Shown here in pieces: positions 1 to 8,901 of a stretch of DNA of 33,453 nucleotides. Made by a program: the position numbers and the translations under genes. The notes beneath the pieces were generated by a model. It ran no database searches. It was given only the letters and a program-made list of their open reading frames with translations, and had not been told where the DNA came from. Where the stretch lies: contig MLAK01001056.1 in the NCBI GenBank assembly GCA_001839685.1, positions 3,577 to 37,029 of the forward strand, in the 5' to 3' direction. The DNA comes from Tritrichomonas foetus. Its lineage: Eukaryota > Parabasalia > Tritrichomonadida > Tritrichomonadidae. Positions within the stretch are counted from its first letter, which is position 1, and every line of letters begins with the position of its first letter.

Positions 1-2
1 TA

Positions 3-116
3 GAGAAACAACAAAAGAAAAGAGAAACAACAAAAGAAAAGAGAAACAACAAAAGAAAAGAAAAACAACAAAAGAAAAGAGAAACAACAAAAGAAAAGAA
101 AAACAAGAAAGTTAGA
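3..116. repeat. 19-bp purine-rich tandem repeat
   Basis: Five full copies and one decayed copy of a 19-base unit (GAGAAACAACAAAAGAAAA) begin at 3, 22, 41, 60, 79 and 98. Copies at 60 and 98 carry GAAAAAC instead of GAGAAAC. The + strand has no T from position 2 to 112, so the array is strongly strand-asymmetric. It lies beyond the 3' end of the RRM gene and may continue to the left of the window. Confidence 0.95.
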
Positions 117-212
117 TCAAATAATAGTCAAAGTTTATATTCATTAGATCTGGAAAATAATTTTAAGAATTTACTTTTTTTTCTGATCGCTTTTATCAAC
201 CAACTTCATATT

Positions 213-1112
213 TTAGTCTTTGAGGCCACCGAACTTGTTTACTCCAACTTGGATAGATGGCTGTTGTTGTTCTTCCCTCCTTGCATATCTCATTGGTGGC
301 TGATATGCGCCATACTGCTGCTGCTGCCTTGGTGGTTGTTGTGACTGTCCAGGGGAGATTTGTGATTGGCTTCCGAACATGAAAGAATTGCTTGGCCGTT
401 GTGGTTGTGATGGCTGTCTTGGTTCTTGTGTCCTTTGACCAAAGCCTATATTTCGTTGTGGGCGATCATCTCGATCATCGTATGAGGAATTTTCATTACG
501 GTTATATGATCTATCATGTGAATATGAATCGTTTCTCTTTGGTTTAGGATTCTCATCTTCGATTGAGTATTCGCCGATAAGAATTGTAATATTATTCTTA
601 TACATAGTCTTATTCTTTTTCAGGCCAGTTTTCAAATCGTCTTCGTTCATAAATTCGATAATGAAATAAGTTGGTTCGACTTGAATTGATTGTAGTGCCA
701 TTCCTGAGAAAATACGGAGTACATCTGCTTCTTCAATATGGCCGCCGACTGTTGCAAGAATTGCAGCATTTGAATAGTCTTTCATTTGGGCCTCAACTAT
801 AGCGACAGTCGATTCTTGAGCGCTTTCGGATTTGGCGATGGTTGGTTTCAAGGCCTTTTGGACTTCAGCCATATTTGTTGGATCGTCAAGAACAACAACT
901 GTCTTCTTCTTCTTTCCTTGGGCTGTAGCTGCTTCATGTTGTTCGGCGTGTTTTCCTTTCTTTCCTTTGTTTTTCTTATTTTTGGCTTTATTGACTAATG
1001 AAAGAAGAGCTTCCTCGTTTAATGGCTTCTCTGGTTTTTGACCAAGTGTTGGTTGATATTCTTCTTGGTCTTGTTCTTCGTCTTGCTGCTGTTGATTGAG
1101 CTTTTTCGACAT
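213..1112 (-). CDS. RRM-domain RNA-binding protein, eIF4B/eIF4H-like
   Basis: This 299-residue protein has a Gln/Glu-rich N-terminus (1-20), a Lys-rich basic patch (41-70), one RRM-like fold at about 115-183 and a low-complexity Arg/Gln/Pro/Ser-rich tail (190-299) ending in NKFGGLKD. In the RRM I see a first strand AAILATVGG, a helix around IEEADVLRIF, and RNP1-like strands TYFIIEFMNEDD and ITILIGEYS. The aromatic RNP positions are weak, so the fold is divergent. An acidic/basic N-terminus, single RRM and disordered RD/RQ-rich tail resemble the translation factors eIF4B/eIF4H, which stimulate the eIF4A helicase; that assignment is inference. A generic mRNP protein is the main alternative. An ACTTTTT element lies 51 bases upstream of the start. 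Confidence 0.6.
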   Translation of the reverse strand: MSKKLNQQQQDEEQDQEEYQPTLGQKPEKPLNEEALLSLVNKAKNKKNKGKKGKHAEQHEAATAQGKKKKTVVVLDDPTNMAEVQKALKPTIAKSESAQESTVAIVEAQMKDYSNAAILATVGGHIEEADVLRIFSGMALQSIQVEPTYFIIEFMNEDDLKTGLKKNKTMYKNNITILIGEYSIEDENPKPKRNDSYSHDRSYNRNENSSYDDRDDRPQRNIGFGQRTQEPRQPSQPQRPSNSFMFGSQSQISPGQSQQPPRQQQQYGAYQPPMRYARREEQQQPSIQVGVNKFGGLKD

Positions 1113-1706
1113 TTGGATTTTTTTTGAATTGGTCGATGTTTGGTAAACCAGAACGATAGTTTTAAAAAGTTGGTCCTAAAATTCTATTAAAAATAATCGT
1201 CAAAATTTCTCTGTGAAAGTTTTCCTGAGAATTTACATTCTCATGATTGATCAATCATTATTAAATTTCTTTTCATTTTCTTTTAATGAATTACTCAGAT
1301 ATATGATTGTATAATGATTGAAACTCAGAATTTTTTATTCAGATTATATCACCACGAAATTGATTAATTAGAGAGATCCTATTATTACACTTAACAAACC
1401 CTTTACATACTGTAAACAGTAAATATCGAAAACATATTTAGTGTTTCCTGATAAATAATAATATTCATAAATTTAAATTAGAAATAAATAAATTCATGAT
1501 AGAAATCTATTTATTAGAACAATATACATAAAAAATATAGACAATTATCATCTACCATTATAGTATAACAACAAATTAATTGATTATTTTTGCATTATAA
1601 ATTAAGTTTTTGTCTTTTTTCCCATGTTTTCATTATACATATTTTCGTGAATCGGACACATTCAATTTGACCTTATTGAGTGGTGAAATCATTCATGTCA
1701 AGTTGT
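1113..1706. other. intergenic region
   Basis: About 590 bases of AT-rich DNA between the RRM gene start and the PAP2 gene end. It holds the RRM gene promoter (ACTTTTT on the minus strand at 1164-1170). I see no other gene, RNA or repeat in it. Confidence 0.6.
1164..1170 (-). promoter_or_regulatory. ACTTTTT core element upstream of RRM gene
   Basis: The minus strand reads CCAACTTTTTAAAAC about 51 bases upstream of the start codon at 1112. The same heptamer occurs just upstream of several other genes in the window (8697, 12411, 13101, 19078, 26979), which is why it is called here. Confidence 0.4.
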
Positions 1707-2474
1707 TCAATCAGATGGAGCATCACTCGGCTCTTCACAGATCTGTCTGAAAATTCGTTTGTATGAACTATTCCAAATAAATGCACAGACGGAAAACCCA
1801 CATACGAAACCAGCAATCACATCATCTGGATGGCTTTTATGGTCAGAAATTTGAATGGAACCTGCCCAGAGTGCAAAAATAATGAATAAGAGACAAATGC
1901 AAGTTACCCAGCTTGGCCTCTGTCTGCACATTTTCATGAGCATGAACGATAGAAAAGTCATACTCGCCATCATTGCGGCTGCGTCGGAAGAAGGAAATGA
2001 TTTCTTTTCTTCAGCAATTTGTTTTTTGTTTAGAATGTCGCATTGGTCAGGATGAACGTTTGGGCCACATCTTGCAAAGTAGTCTGGCTTGACTCGTCCC
2101 ACCCAAATGTTCAAAACTGTTGTGGAAATGTTGGTTGTGGAAACAGATATGATGTGAAGCCAAAGAACAGTCCAAAAATGGATGGTTCGGAATTTATTTT
2201 TTGATGTTTTACTAATCACGTAAAAAATCAAAAGAAAAAGCCAGGCAACAGGAAATATTAAAATATCTAATATATAGGATGGAATGAGATCTGTTTTGTA
2301 TGGAAATGACGACTGTGGATCGTTTATTGGAATATACATCGTACTGGGAGTAATAAATGAAAGGCCTGCCCATAATAAAACTGTGATAATTGCGCACAAA
2401 AGATCGTTGGCGTTGATTTTGAAAAGTAAGCTATGGACTGGATTTGGGGATCGCTCCATCAGTGGAATAGGCAT
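1707..2474 (-). CDS. PAP2-fold membrane protein with lost catalytic residues (lipid phosphatase-like)
   Basis: The 255-residue protein has about six hydrophobic spans (near 24-43, 66-88, 98-120, 166-184, 189-205, 219-235), the layout and length of lipid phosphate phosphatases (PAP2/LPP). The three signature motifs are recognisable by position but changed. Motif 1 (K-x6-R-P) reads NIWVGRVKP at 122-130, with K to N and R to K. Motif 2 (PSGH) reads PSSD at 161-164, so the general-acid His is Asp. Motif 3 (SR-x5-H-x3-D) reads IQISDHKSHPDD at 207-218: SR is IQ, the nucleophile position is Ser214, the next residue is His215, and Asp218 is kept. Flanking family residues such as YFARC after motif 1 and DVIAG after motif 3 are intact. 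Ordinary phosphatidate phosphatase activity is unlikely; a lipid-binding or regulatory role like the vertebrate PLPPR proteins is an inference. Confidence 0.8.
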   Translation of the reverse strand: MPIPLMERSPNPVHSLLFKINANDLLCAIITVLLWAGLSFITPSTMYIPINDPQSSFPYKTDLIPSYILDILIFPVAWLFLLIFYVISKTSKNKFRTIHFWTVLWLHIISVSTTNISTTVLNIWVGRVKPDYFARCGPNVHPDQCDILNKKQIAEEKKSFPSSDAAAMMASMTFLSFMLMKMCRQRPSWVTCICLLFIIFALWAGSIQISDHKSHPDDVIAGFVCGFSVCAFIWNSSYKRIFRQICEEPSDAPSD

Positions 2475-2881
2475 CGAATTTGATAGAAATTTTGGGAGAT
2501 CTTATTGAACGAGAATACTTCGATACTATCTTTTCATATCACATGTCACTCAAATTCCACATCAATGAATGAATCACACTAACTTCATAGCTTTGATAAA
2601 ATAAAGCTTTAATATCTTTCCTATTTCGGCTTACTATTGTGTTATTCAATCTTGTATGTCATTAATTTGATATCTTTTAAAATTCATATCTCGAATTGTC
2701 TCAGAAACATGAAAAATAGACTTCAAAAAACGAGACAATTGTTATAAATAAATTAGTAAATATACAAATGAATATACAAGGTAATGTTTTATAGAATATT
2801 CATAATACAAGAAATAGAAAATATCAATATACGTAAAATATATATATATTATATAATAAACATCTGAGCAATCCGCATAAA
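2475..2881. other. intergenic region
   Basis: About 400 bases, very AT-rich, with a TATATATA run near 2840. It contains the 5' flank of the PAP2 gene and the 3' flank of the next gene. No ACTTTTT element or clear Inr stands out upstream of the PAP2 start, and no other feature is seen. Confidence 0.5.
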
Positions 2882-3589
2882 TCATGAGTCAGCGCCCTTC
2901 AACTTGATCACAACACGTGATTCACTTCTCGTTGGGCCAGATTTGCTTGATGAATGAGCAGTTGGAAGTACGAAAAAGTATTTCGAGTTCTTTGCAGCAA
3001 ATTTAATCAGTTCTTTCAAATGCTCTTGCATTGTTTTTGCTGCTGGCGTGTCTGCTGATTCATTTTTCATCAACGATGGAAATGAATACAAAAATCTGAG
3101 AACAAACATTGCAGGCGAGTTTCGAAGTGGATTCTGTTTGATAACTTCAGCAGAATGCATTTCGCTTTCATACAAAAGAAGAAGAGCGACATGCGCCATA
3201 AATATTGATCCGAAACACTTGCAGAAGGCTCGAACTGATTCTGTTTGTCTTTTGTCGGAGAGATCTACAGTGGTTCTTTCAAACTCTGAAATAAAGGCTT
3301 CGGCCGATGTTTCTAAAGGGCTAGGAATTGGATGAGATGCGTGGAAATCGTTAATCATCGTACTTTCGTGAGAAATAAGTTGCGCCAATGATTCGTCCAA
3401 TGTTACCCATTGGTTCTCGTCGAGGAAAGCTTGCCTTGTACGCGGAGAAGTCCCACGAACTAATGTGATTGATCGTGGAACAAAAATTGGTTTTTTCCTT
3501 GAAAGATGTAAGATTGTGGAGTCACTTTCCCCCTTCAATCTCTGCGAACGACTTCTTGAGAGCTTATGGGAAGAATTAAACTCAGACAT
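2882..3589 (-). CDS. unrecognised 235-residue protein
   Basis: I do not recognise this protein. It starts with a basic, Ser/Arg-rich stretch (SHKLSRSRSQRLK), which is probably disordered, followed from about residue 60 by mostly helical sequence. The helix at 122-142 (FCKCFGSIFMAHVALLLLYES) is hydrophobic but interrupted by His and Cys, and a second hydrophobic stretch lies at 163-172 (MFVLRFLYSF). A soluble helical domain is more likely than a membrane protein. The C-terminus is basic and Ser-rich. The reading frame is intact and lies in the same orientation as its neighbours, with independent flanks of about 400 bases on each side, so it is probably a separate transcription unit. Confidence 0.75.
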   Translation of the reverse strand: MSEFNSSHKLSRSRSQRLKGESDSTILHLSRKKPIFVPRSITLVRGTSPRTRQAFLDENQWVTLDESLAQLISHESTMINDFHASHPIPSPLETSAEAFISEFERTTVDLSDKRQTESVRAFCKCFGSIFMAHVALLLLYESEMHSAEVIKQNPLRNSPAMFVLRFLYSFPSLMKNESADTPAAKTMQEHLKELIKFAAKNSKYFFVLPTAHSSSKSGPTRSESRVVIKLKGADS

Positions 3590-4045
3590 TTCGCGGATGC
3601 CAGTTTCGGTTTAACGTCTTTTTTCTTTCAAAAAGTATAAAACTCATCAAATAATTGTATGAAAAGAAAAATGCCAGAAAGGGAAAAGGGCAAGCTTCTG
3701 GGTAATGGCGCCATTCTTCTTCACTTGAAAATTTTGTTATATTCTAGATTCTATGATCTCACCTCTATAAAGAAATCATAAATGTCATTTTTTATTGATT
3801 GTATAGCCATTTCTTGATCGTGAAACCAAATTCAGATATTGATTATTTTTCAATTCATCACCCTTTATCAAAATTTTATGTTTTTTAGACTGTTACTGCT
3901 TGCAACAATATAATTATTCAAAAAAAGAAAATATAAGAAATCTGATTATTTGAATAAAAATAAAAAACATATTTTAATAACACAACAAAACAAAAATACA
4001 ACAATAAAATTCACTTAAACACAAAAATAAAAACATCATAGCAGC
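3590..4045. other. intergenic region
   Basis: About 455 bases of AT-rich DNA. The minus strand just upstream of the 3589 start reads GACGTTAAACCG, which only loosely resembles a Myb-type element. No gene or repeat is seen. Confidence 0.5.
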
Positions 4046-4693
4046 TTAAACATATCTTGGCCAAATAACACCATCAATTTGAACAGTCGATTTTTTGCTT
4101 CCATCCGTAATGAAAGGTGAAACTCTGTTTGGTAAATCAAGAGGTGTTTCTTTGTCATGTGGAAGATTTCTTGATATGACTTTTCTAGTTTTGAACGCAT
4201 CTGCTTTTTTGGTGCGTGGCGGTTTTGGCACTTTTGACATACTGGTCAAAACACTGGTCAATTGACCTAGTGCTTCATATGTGCGAACAACCTGCCGTTG
4301 GAGGCTAGGAGGTGCAGGAGGTATCAACGAGTATCCCTCAACTTGACGTGTGAATAAAAGTCTGTGTATTTTCAAAATATTGAGATGGTATTCAACAAGC
4401 GGAAGTTGCTGATCAGCATCAGGTGATACTTCAGCGTCACCAAATATCATTGATTCTGCATCAGCGAGTACTTGGACACCTGATTTGTATGCTGGTTCAG
4501 CTTGCGCAAAAAGTTCAGCCATTTTCGGGTCTGTGAAAGGCTCCATAAATTCGATCTCACGACGAAGCGATTGGACAGCGAGAACAAAAGGGTGAAGAAC
4601 TGGTGCTTCACTTGTTGTGCCTTTAAATGCGGCACGCAAAGTGTCTTGGATCAGAGCCTTTTGTCGATTTGCTCTGAGCTTATCTTTATCCAT
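4046..4693 (-). CDS. unrecognised 215-residue helical protein
   Basis: I do not recognise this protein. Residues 1-125 look alpha-helical (for example LHPFVLAVQSLRREIEFME and LPLVEYHLNILKIHRLLFTRQ). A Pro-rich turn, LIPPAPPSLQRQ, follows at about 123-134, then another helix (VVRTYEALGQLTSVLTSM) and a basic, probably disordered tail from about 155 that ends in IDGVIWPRYV. There is no signal peptide and no membrane span. The frame is intact with eukaryote-like codon use comparable to its neighbours, and it is flanked by AT-rich spacers. Function cannot be stated. Confidence 0.75.
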   Translation of the reverse strand: MDKDKLRANRQKALIQDTLRAAFKGTTSEAPVLHPFVLAVQSLRREIEFMEPFTDPKMAELFAQAEPAYKSGVQVLADAESMIFGDAEVSPDADQQLPLVEYHLNILKIHRLLFTRQVEGYSLIPPAPPSLQRQVVRTYEALGQLTSVLTSMSKVPKPPRTKKADAFKTRKVISRNLPHDKETPLDLPNRVSPFITDGSKKSTVQIDGVIWPRYV

Positions 4694-5064
4694 TTAAAGA
4701 TTAACGAATATTGTAATTGAGTTTATTATGAACGTCGAATATTAAATTTATTCAAATATTTGAATAATTTTGTAGATTTTGATGCACTTTTTTAATATGT
4801 CATTTTCAAAGAAGTACATAAAAAGTTGTATTTTGAAAAGCTTTTCAGATATCTGTTATTGAGGGGATTTGTCTTTTCTTTGTTGATGTGATTTGATTCA
4901 TTATTTTGTTTTGATTCATTATCTTATTTTGATTCATCAGGTCCTTGATTGTTAAATTGCTACTTAATTCAAAACAACATCAGAAATTAATAAAAAAAGT
5001 AAAAAAGCAAGAGAAAGTAAAATAAAATGTTCACACCAAAAGAAATATTTACTTCAAAAATCAA
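4694..5064. other. intergenic region with short 18-bp repeat
   Basis: About 370 bases upstream of the 4693 gene and downstream of the TRAPP-like gene. It holds the three-copy repeat listed separately. No gene is seen. Confidence 0.5.
4892..4937. repeat. three-copy 18-bp repeat
   Basis: TTTGATTCATTAT occurs at 4892-4904 and 4910-4922, and a third shortened copy TTTGATTCAT at 4928-4937, with an exact 18-base spacing. On the minus strand each copy reads ATGAATCAAA. It lies 200-245 bases upstream of the 4693 gene start, so a regulatory role is possible but unsupported. Confidence 0.8.
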
Positions 5065-6762
5065 TTACTGATAAGTGACAACAATTGGTACAACAAATGA
5101 CTTCGCCTTCTGGTTGGGAAACGTCGTGTCGGTGAGGAGAAGTTGCGGCAATGTTGTCGATCCCGCCTCGAGTGGGAGAAACTTGATTGGTATCTCCTTT
5201 CTTTGCCCACGAAATATATGGACAACATGCTTGCGGACTGGGCCATTCACAAAGAATCCTGGTGATTGACCAAGTTCGACTCGCACAGGAACAACTTCTG
5301 GGCCACCCCGGATATTGGCAGGCCTCTCAAGAACGAGGGTTGTCTCGAATTCTTCATTCAAAACTGCTGTTGGCGGAGATATAAAGTGAAATAGGACTTG
5401 GCGTTCAACTTCTTCGACTGGTGGAAGCCTCACTTTAAATGCATTTGCGGCAATTCCTTCTGTTTCGTATGTTAAAACAACTTCATTAGTTCCTGCATTT
5501 TTCACGTTTGCTAGGAAAGAAAATGTTTCATATGGGCCAAGCATGACTGGTAACTCAACTGTATCAATCGACAAAACACTAGACTCAATTGAAGTTAAAC
5601 TTACATAGCTTTCGATCTGATTAGTAAGTGTAATTTCAGAGGTGAGATCAAAGTCTGGTTCAATGATTGGTGTAATATCTGATGGTATTTCTACGAAATT
5701 GTTGTCAAAGAATTTGATTTCTGATGAAAATGGTGATTGAAACTGGAATGGAAGCGTTTTAGTGAACTCTCCGGTGCCGGATAAAGCTGTACCAAAATTA
5801 ACATAAAATGTAATTGGAATGTATGAAGGTTCTTGTGAGAAAACTGTCATATCAAGAGTAATTGATTTAAATGGTTCAATATCTGGAAGATTTGTTGGCT
5901 TATCTGTAATAGTAATATCATTGAGTTTTCCATTAATTTCTATAGACTCTGATAAATTTTCTGTGGTGAAATGAACATTTAATCTTTCAATTTTTTGTTC
6001 TGCTGCAGTTAAAGTGATCTTAAATGGTAAGTGTGCTCCAATGATGCATTTTGATGGCATTTCAATACTGATATTACATGCAGAAATATCAGGTGAAATG
6101 GAGAGTTTCGCATTTGTGATTGGAATTCGAATTGATGCTGTTTTGATCTTCAATATGACAGCCTGAATTAATTCTGTTGAGATTGCTGGTGGAATTGACC
6201 TTTCATTGGTCAATTTAAACGGTTTCCTTGGACTCAGTTCGAAATTATCAGAGATCGAAATAATTTCTTCATTTTCTTTGTTATTGTCGTGAAGAATTGC
6301 GTAAGAAACGTTATCGACTTTAATTGGAACGGCAGCATGAGAAATGATAGTGGTCAAAATGTGAACTTCACTTCCAGCAATAATTTTATCTTTATCATAT
6401 CTGACTGAAAAATGAATTGGAAAGAGCGGTAAGAAATGTTCTGCAAGCGAGAATTGCATTGGATTACATGTGTCGAGAAATTCGAGGAGGGATGTCATGA
6501 CTTGATTCGGATTTGATGTTCGGACTTGTGGAGCCAAGCGAATTAAGTAATCTGTGCAAATATCGAAATTCTTTCCAAGTTTACTGCTAACTTTTATGTG
6601 CTCAGTTAAAAATTGGTCTAAAATAGGAAGAAAATTGCATTTCAAAATCTTCGAAAAGGCATTCAAAATTTTATTGTAGGCTTCTTCATCATTTTCCTTG
6701 CTGATTAATGCTTTGCTTGATTCAAGAATCTGTAGAACCTCTTGGCGATCTGTTTTCGACAT
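5065..6762 (-). CDS. TRAPP-complex-like trafficking protein (TRAPPC10/TRAPPC11 type), tentative
   Basis: The 565-residue protein has an alpha-helical N-terminus (about 1-130) and a long all-beta region of apparent tandem Ig-like/beta-sandwich domains (about 131-565), with no signal peptide or membrane span. The final domain has the pattern IPIKFLPLEAGSTTLPQLLL followed by a last strand, FVVPIVVTYQ, like the closing domains of the large TRAPP subunits TRAPPC10/Trs130 and TRAPPC11 (Gryzun-like region). Those subunits act as tethering and Rab-exchange complex components at the Golgi. The protein is about half the length of typical TRAPPC10/11, so it would correspond to the C-terminal half. Other beta-sandwich coat or adaptor proteins cannot be excluded. 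The assignment rests on pattern recognition only; the gene itself is clear. Confidence 0.5.
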   Translation of the reverse strand: MSKTDRQEVLQILESSKALISKENDEEAYNKILNAFSKILKCNFLPILDQFLTEHIKVSSKLGKNFDICTDYLIRLAPQVRTSNPNQVMTSLLEFLDTCNPMQFSLAEHFLPLFPIHFSVRYDKDKIIAGSEVHILTTIISHAAVPIKVDNVSYAILHDNNKENEEIISISDNFELSPRKPFKLTNERSIPPAISTELIQAVILKIKTASIRIPITNAKLSISPDISACNISIEMPSKCIIGAHLPFKITLTAAEQKIERLNVHFTTENLSESIEINGKLNDITITDKPTNLPDIEPFKSITLDMTVFSQEPSYIPITFYVNFGTALSGTGEFTKTLPFQFQSPFSSEIKFFDNNFVEIPSDITPIIEPDFDLTSEITLTNQIESYVSLTSIESSVLSIDTVELPVMLGPYETFSFLANVKNAGTNEVVLTYETEGIAANAFKVRLPPVEEVERQVLFHFISPPTAVLNEEFETTLVLERPANIRGGPEVVPVRVELGQSPGFFVNGPVRKHVVHIFRGQRKEIPIKFLPLEAGSTTLPQLLLTDTTFPNQKAKSFVVPIVVTYQ

Positions 6763-7136
6763 TTTCGGAGAAATCTTCTTATTGTATAGAATTGTAAATC
6801 ATTCAAATAATATTCACCTTTAAATCACCACTGTATTTCAAAAAGAGGCGAACCTCATTGAAAAAAATTCCACAATTCACCAGTAATATTTCACCTTAAT
6901 TTGAAGATATCCAAAACTTTTTAATGATTCAACCTAAAACAAATATCTTCAAAAATAAAATTAACTAAACAAACTACTTTGCCTAGTTGTAGTCTTAACT
7001 CATGTTTTTTTTCTTTCATCCGAAAACATTTTGTTGTGTTTTGTCAAAAACAAACGAATAAACAAATAAACAAAACTTAATAATAAATTGTATTCCGCAA
7101 TTTTTTATTATTCATACAAACAAATAAATCATAAAT
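6763..7136. other. intergenic region
   Basis: About 375 bases, AT-rich. It contains CCTTT-like minus-strand matches within the 5' flank of the TRAPP-like gene but none close enough to assign. The SHIPPO gene ends with TAAA at 7136-7139, matching the trichomonad stop/poly(A) signal. No other feature is seen. Confidence 0.5.
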
Positions 7137-8669
7137 TTATAGATCTGATCCTTCGAGAGGTGGTGGGATTCCCGATGCTGTCTTTTTTCTCATACTTCCT
7201 GGGGAATCCAGCATGAATTGCCTTTCTCCCATTAAATCAAAATTCACAGTTCTTTTATTGCTCAATGAAGTAACAGCTGGATTATAAAGTCCTTGTCCGC
7301 ACGGCTTCGGCATATAATAATAAGGGGGATGCCTTGTAACTGTTCTAGCGATAGGCACAGGTGATGCTGGTCTTGGAATTGTATTTTTGTATTGTTCATT
7401 CACATCACTATAGATCACATCAGGTGCATCAGATTGCCTATAAACCATTCTATCAGATGATTCAGCAGGAGTACTGATATCAAATGATGATACAGGTCTA
7501 TCCAATGCTTTTAGGCTTTTTTCAACGTGGAGTGGTTCAGCTGGTTCATTTTCTTTTCTCATGATATGTTCAAATGGATGTTCGGGTTTTCCAGTTTGTA
7601 GTTTAAATGGTGGTTTTTCCTTCTTCTTTTTTATCCGAATCACATTTCCATCTTTCTTTAAATTTTCGATGATTCTCGCCTGCTCAGCTTCAATCTGTAG
7701 CCAAATATCTTCATCACGTTTCTTTTTAGGTTCTCTCGAACTCTGTTTATCAAATGGTATACATTGAGCTGTTCTTTTCTTGATGGCGTCAATGTTATTG
7801 CCAATGTCTCTAATCATGTGTGCATCCTGAGGAGTGGATGTGGGCCGAGGTGCCTGGTTTTCGAAGCTCGGTACGTTCAAGGGAATTGATGAAAACACAA
7901 TTTTCTGGTAATCAGAAGGCCCTGGTGTTTCCTCATGCCTTAAAAATGAGCTTCGATTGGCCTCTGACGAAATCAGGCCAGGAACTTTGCTTTCTGGCTT
8001 TGGCGGAAGCGGCGCATCAGGCGGAGGTCGAACAGTTTTTCTTTCTGATTTCACAGGCTGTGTTTTTGCCATTTCATTATCTTCATCGCCTTCGTTTTCG
8101 TTTTCGTTTTCAGTTTTGCTCACTTGAGATTTCACTTTTTGTGTATGGCTTAACTTCCGAGATGAAGAGGTGTCTGTTGGCTGCTGGAAATTATAGCGTC
8201 GAATTTGAGTACTCCATTGATTGAGCATTTCACTCATTGTGCAGCATTCCAAATTTGACACTTTTTTGATTGGTTCAAATTCTGCTTTTTGGAATCGATG
8301 CTTTGGCGATTTGGACAAAATCGAGTCGAAGTTGGGCGAATAATGGGCGGCCCCTGGTCCATTGTCCAATGGATTGACAACTTTTTTGACTTCTCGTATT
8401 TCTTTGTTCTTTTTTTTGATTTTGTGATGGGACGAACTTTTGATTCGTGAACGCGTACGATTTTCTTCGACATTTAGTAAACGTTCGATGACACCTGGAA
8501 TTGCATGAGTAGGCCTAATTTTGTGGTATTCCATTGTGTGAATGTGCTTGATCAATTTGTCAACTTCTTTTGTTGAATGCACATCTATATCGCGATCAAA
8601 TGTAGATCTTCCGAATGCACTGTATGATCGAATTCGTCCTGTCTCCTTATTGAGGCGAGATGAAGACAT
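7137..8669 (-). CDS. SHIPPO-repeat (STPG/ODF3-like) microtubule or axoneme protein
   Basis: The 510-residue protein is mostly disordered and basic. It carries SHIPPO-type Pro-Gly-Pro motifs: GPGAAHYSP at 104-112 followed by the basic SKSPKHRF (119-126), and ETPGPSDYQK at 247-256. Such motifs are typical of STPG/ODF3/CFAP-type proteins bound to doublet microtubules of flagella, which fits a flagellated protist. Other segments are a poly-Lys region (80-96), an acidic ENENENEGDEDNE stretch (187-199), a Pro-rich run (214-228) and a predicted charged helix (IWLQIEAEQARIIENLKK). The remaining motifs are weak, so the repeat number is low for the family. The minus strand upstream has ACTTTTT followed by TCATTA, an Inr match, 17 bases before the start, which supports the chosen ATG. 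Confidence 0.65.
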   Translation of the reverse strand: MSSSRLNKETGRIRSYSAFGRSTFDRDIDVHSTKEVDKLIKHIHTMEYHKIRPTHAIPGVIERLLNVEENRTRSRIKSSSHHKIKKKNKEIREVKKVVNPLDNGPGAAHYSPNFDSILSKSPKHRFQKAEFEPIKKVSNLECCTMSEMLNQWSTQIRRYNFQQPTDTSSSRKLSHTQKVKSQVSKTENENENEGDEDNEMAKTQPVKSERKTVRPPPDAPLPPKPESKVPGLISSEANRSSFLRHEETPGPSDYQKIVFSSIPLNVPSFENQAPRPTSTPQDAHMIRDIGNNIDAIKKRTAQCIPFDKQSSREPKKKRDEDIWLQIEAEQARIIENLKKDGNVIRIKKKKEKPPFKLQTGKPEHPFEHIMRKENEPAEPLHVEKSLKALDRPVSSFDISTPAESSDRMVYRQSDAPDVIYSDVNEQYKNTIPRPASPVPIARTVTRHPPYYYMPKPCGQGLYNPAVTSLSNKRTVNFDLMGERQFMLDSPGSMRKKTASGIPPPLEGSDL

Positions 8670-8686
8670 TGGAAATTTTTAACGTA

Positions 8687-8703
8687 TAATGAATTGAAAA
8701 AGT
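8687..8703 (-). promoter_or_regulatory. core promoter: ACTTTTT plus Inr-like TCATTA
   Basis: On the minus strand ACTTTTT (8697-8703) is followed after four bases by TCATTA (8687-8692), which fits the trichomonad initiator consensus TCAYW. It ends 17 bases before the start codon of the SHIPPO-repeat gene, the usual short-leader spacing in trichomonads. Confidence 0.6.
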
Positions 8704-8901
8704 CGTTTATTTTGAGATGTTTATAATTACAAAATTGAGACACATCGAAAATGTTGACATGCTACATGAAAAACCCAGAAAACTCCTCCATCACAACGAT
8801 AGAATACAAAAGAAGAATAAAAGAAAAAAGAAAGAAAGAGAAAAGAGAGAAAGATTGCAGGATTTTTGTTAATTAAATTAAGAAGGTAGAATTTATTATG
8901 C

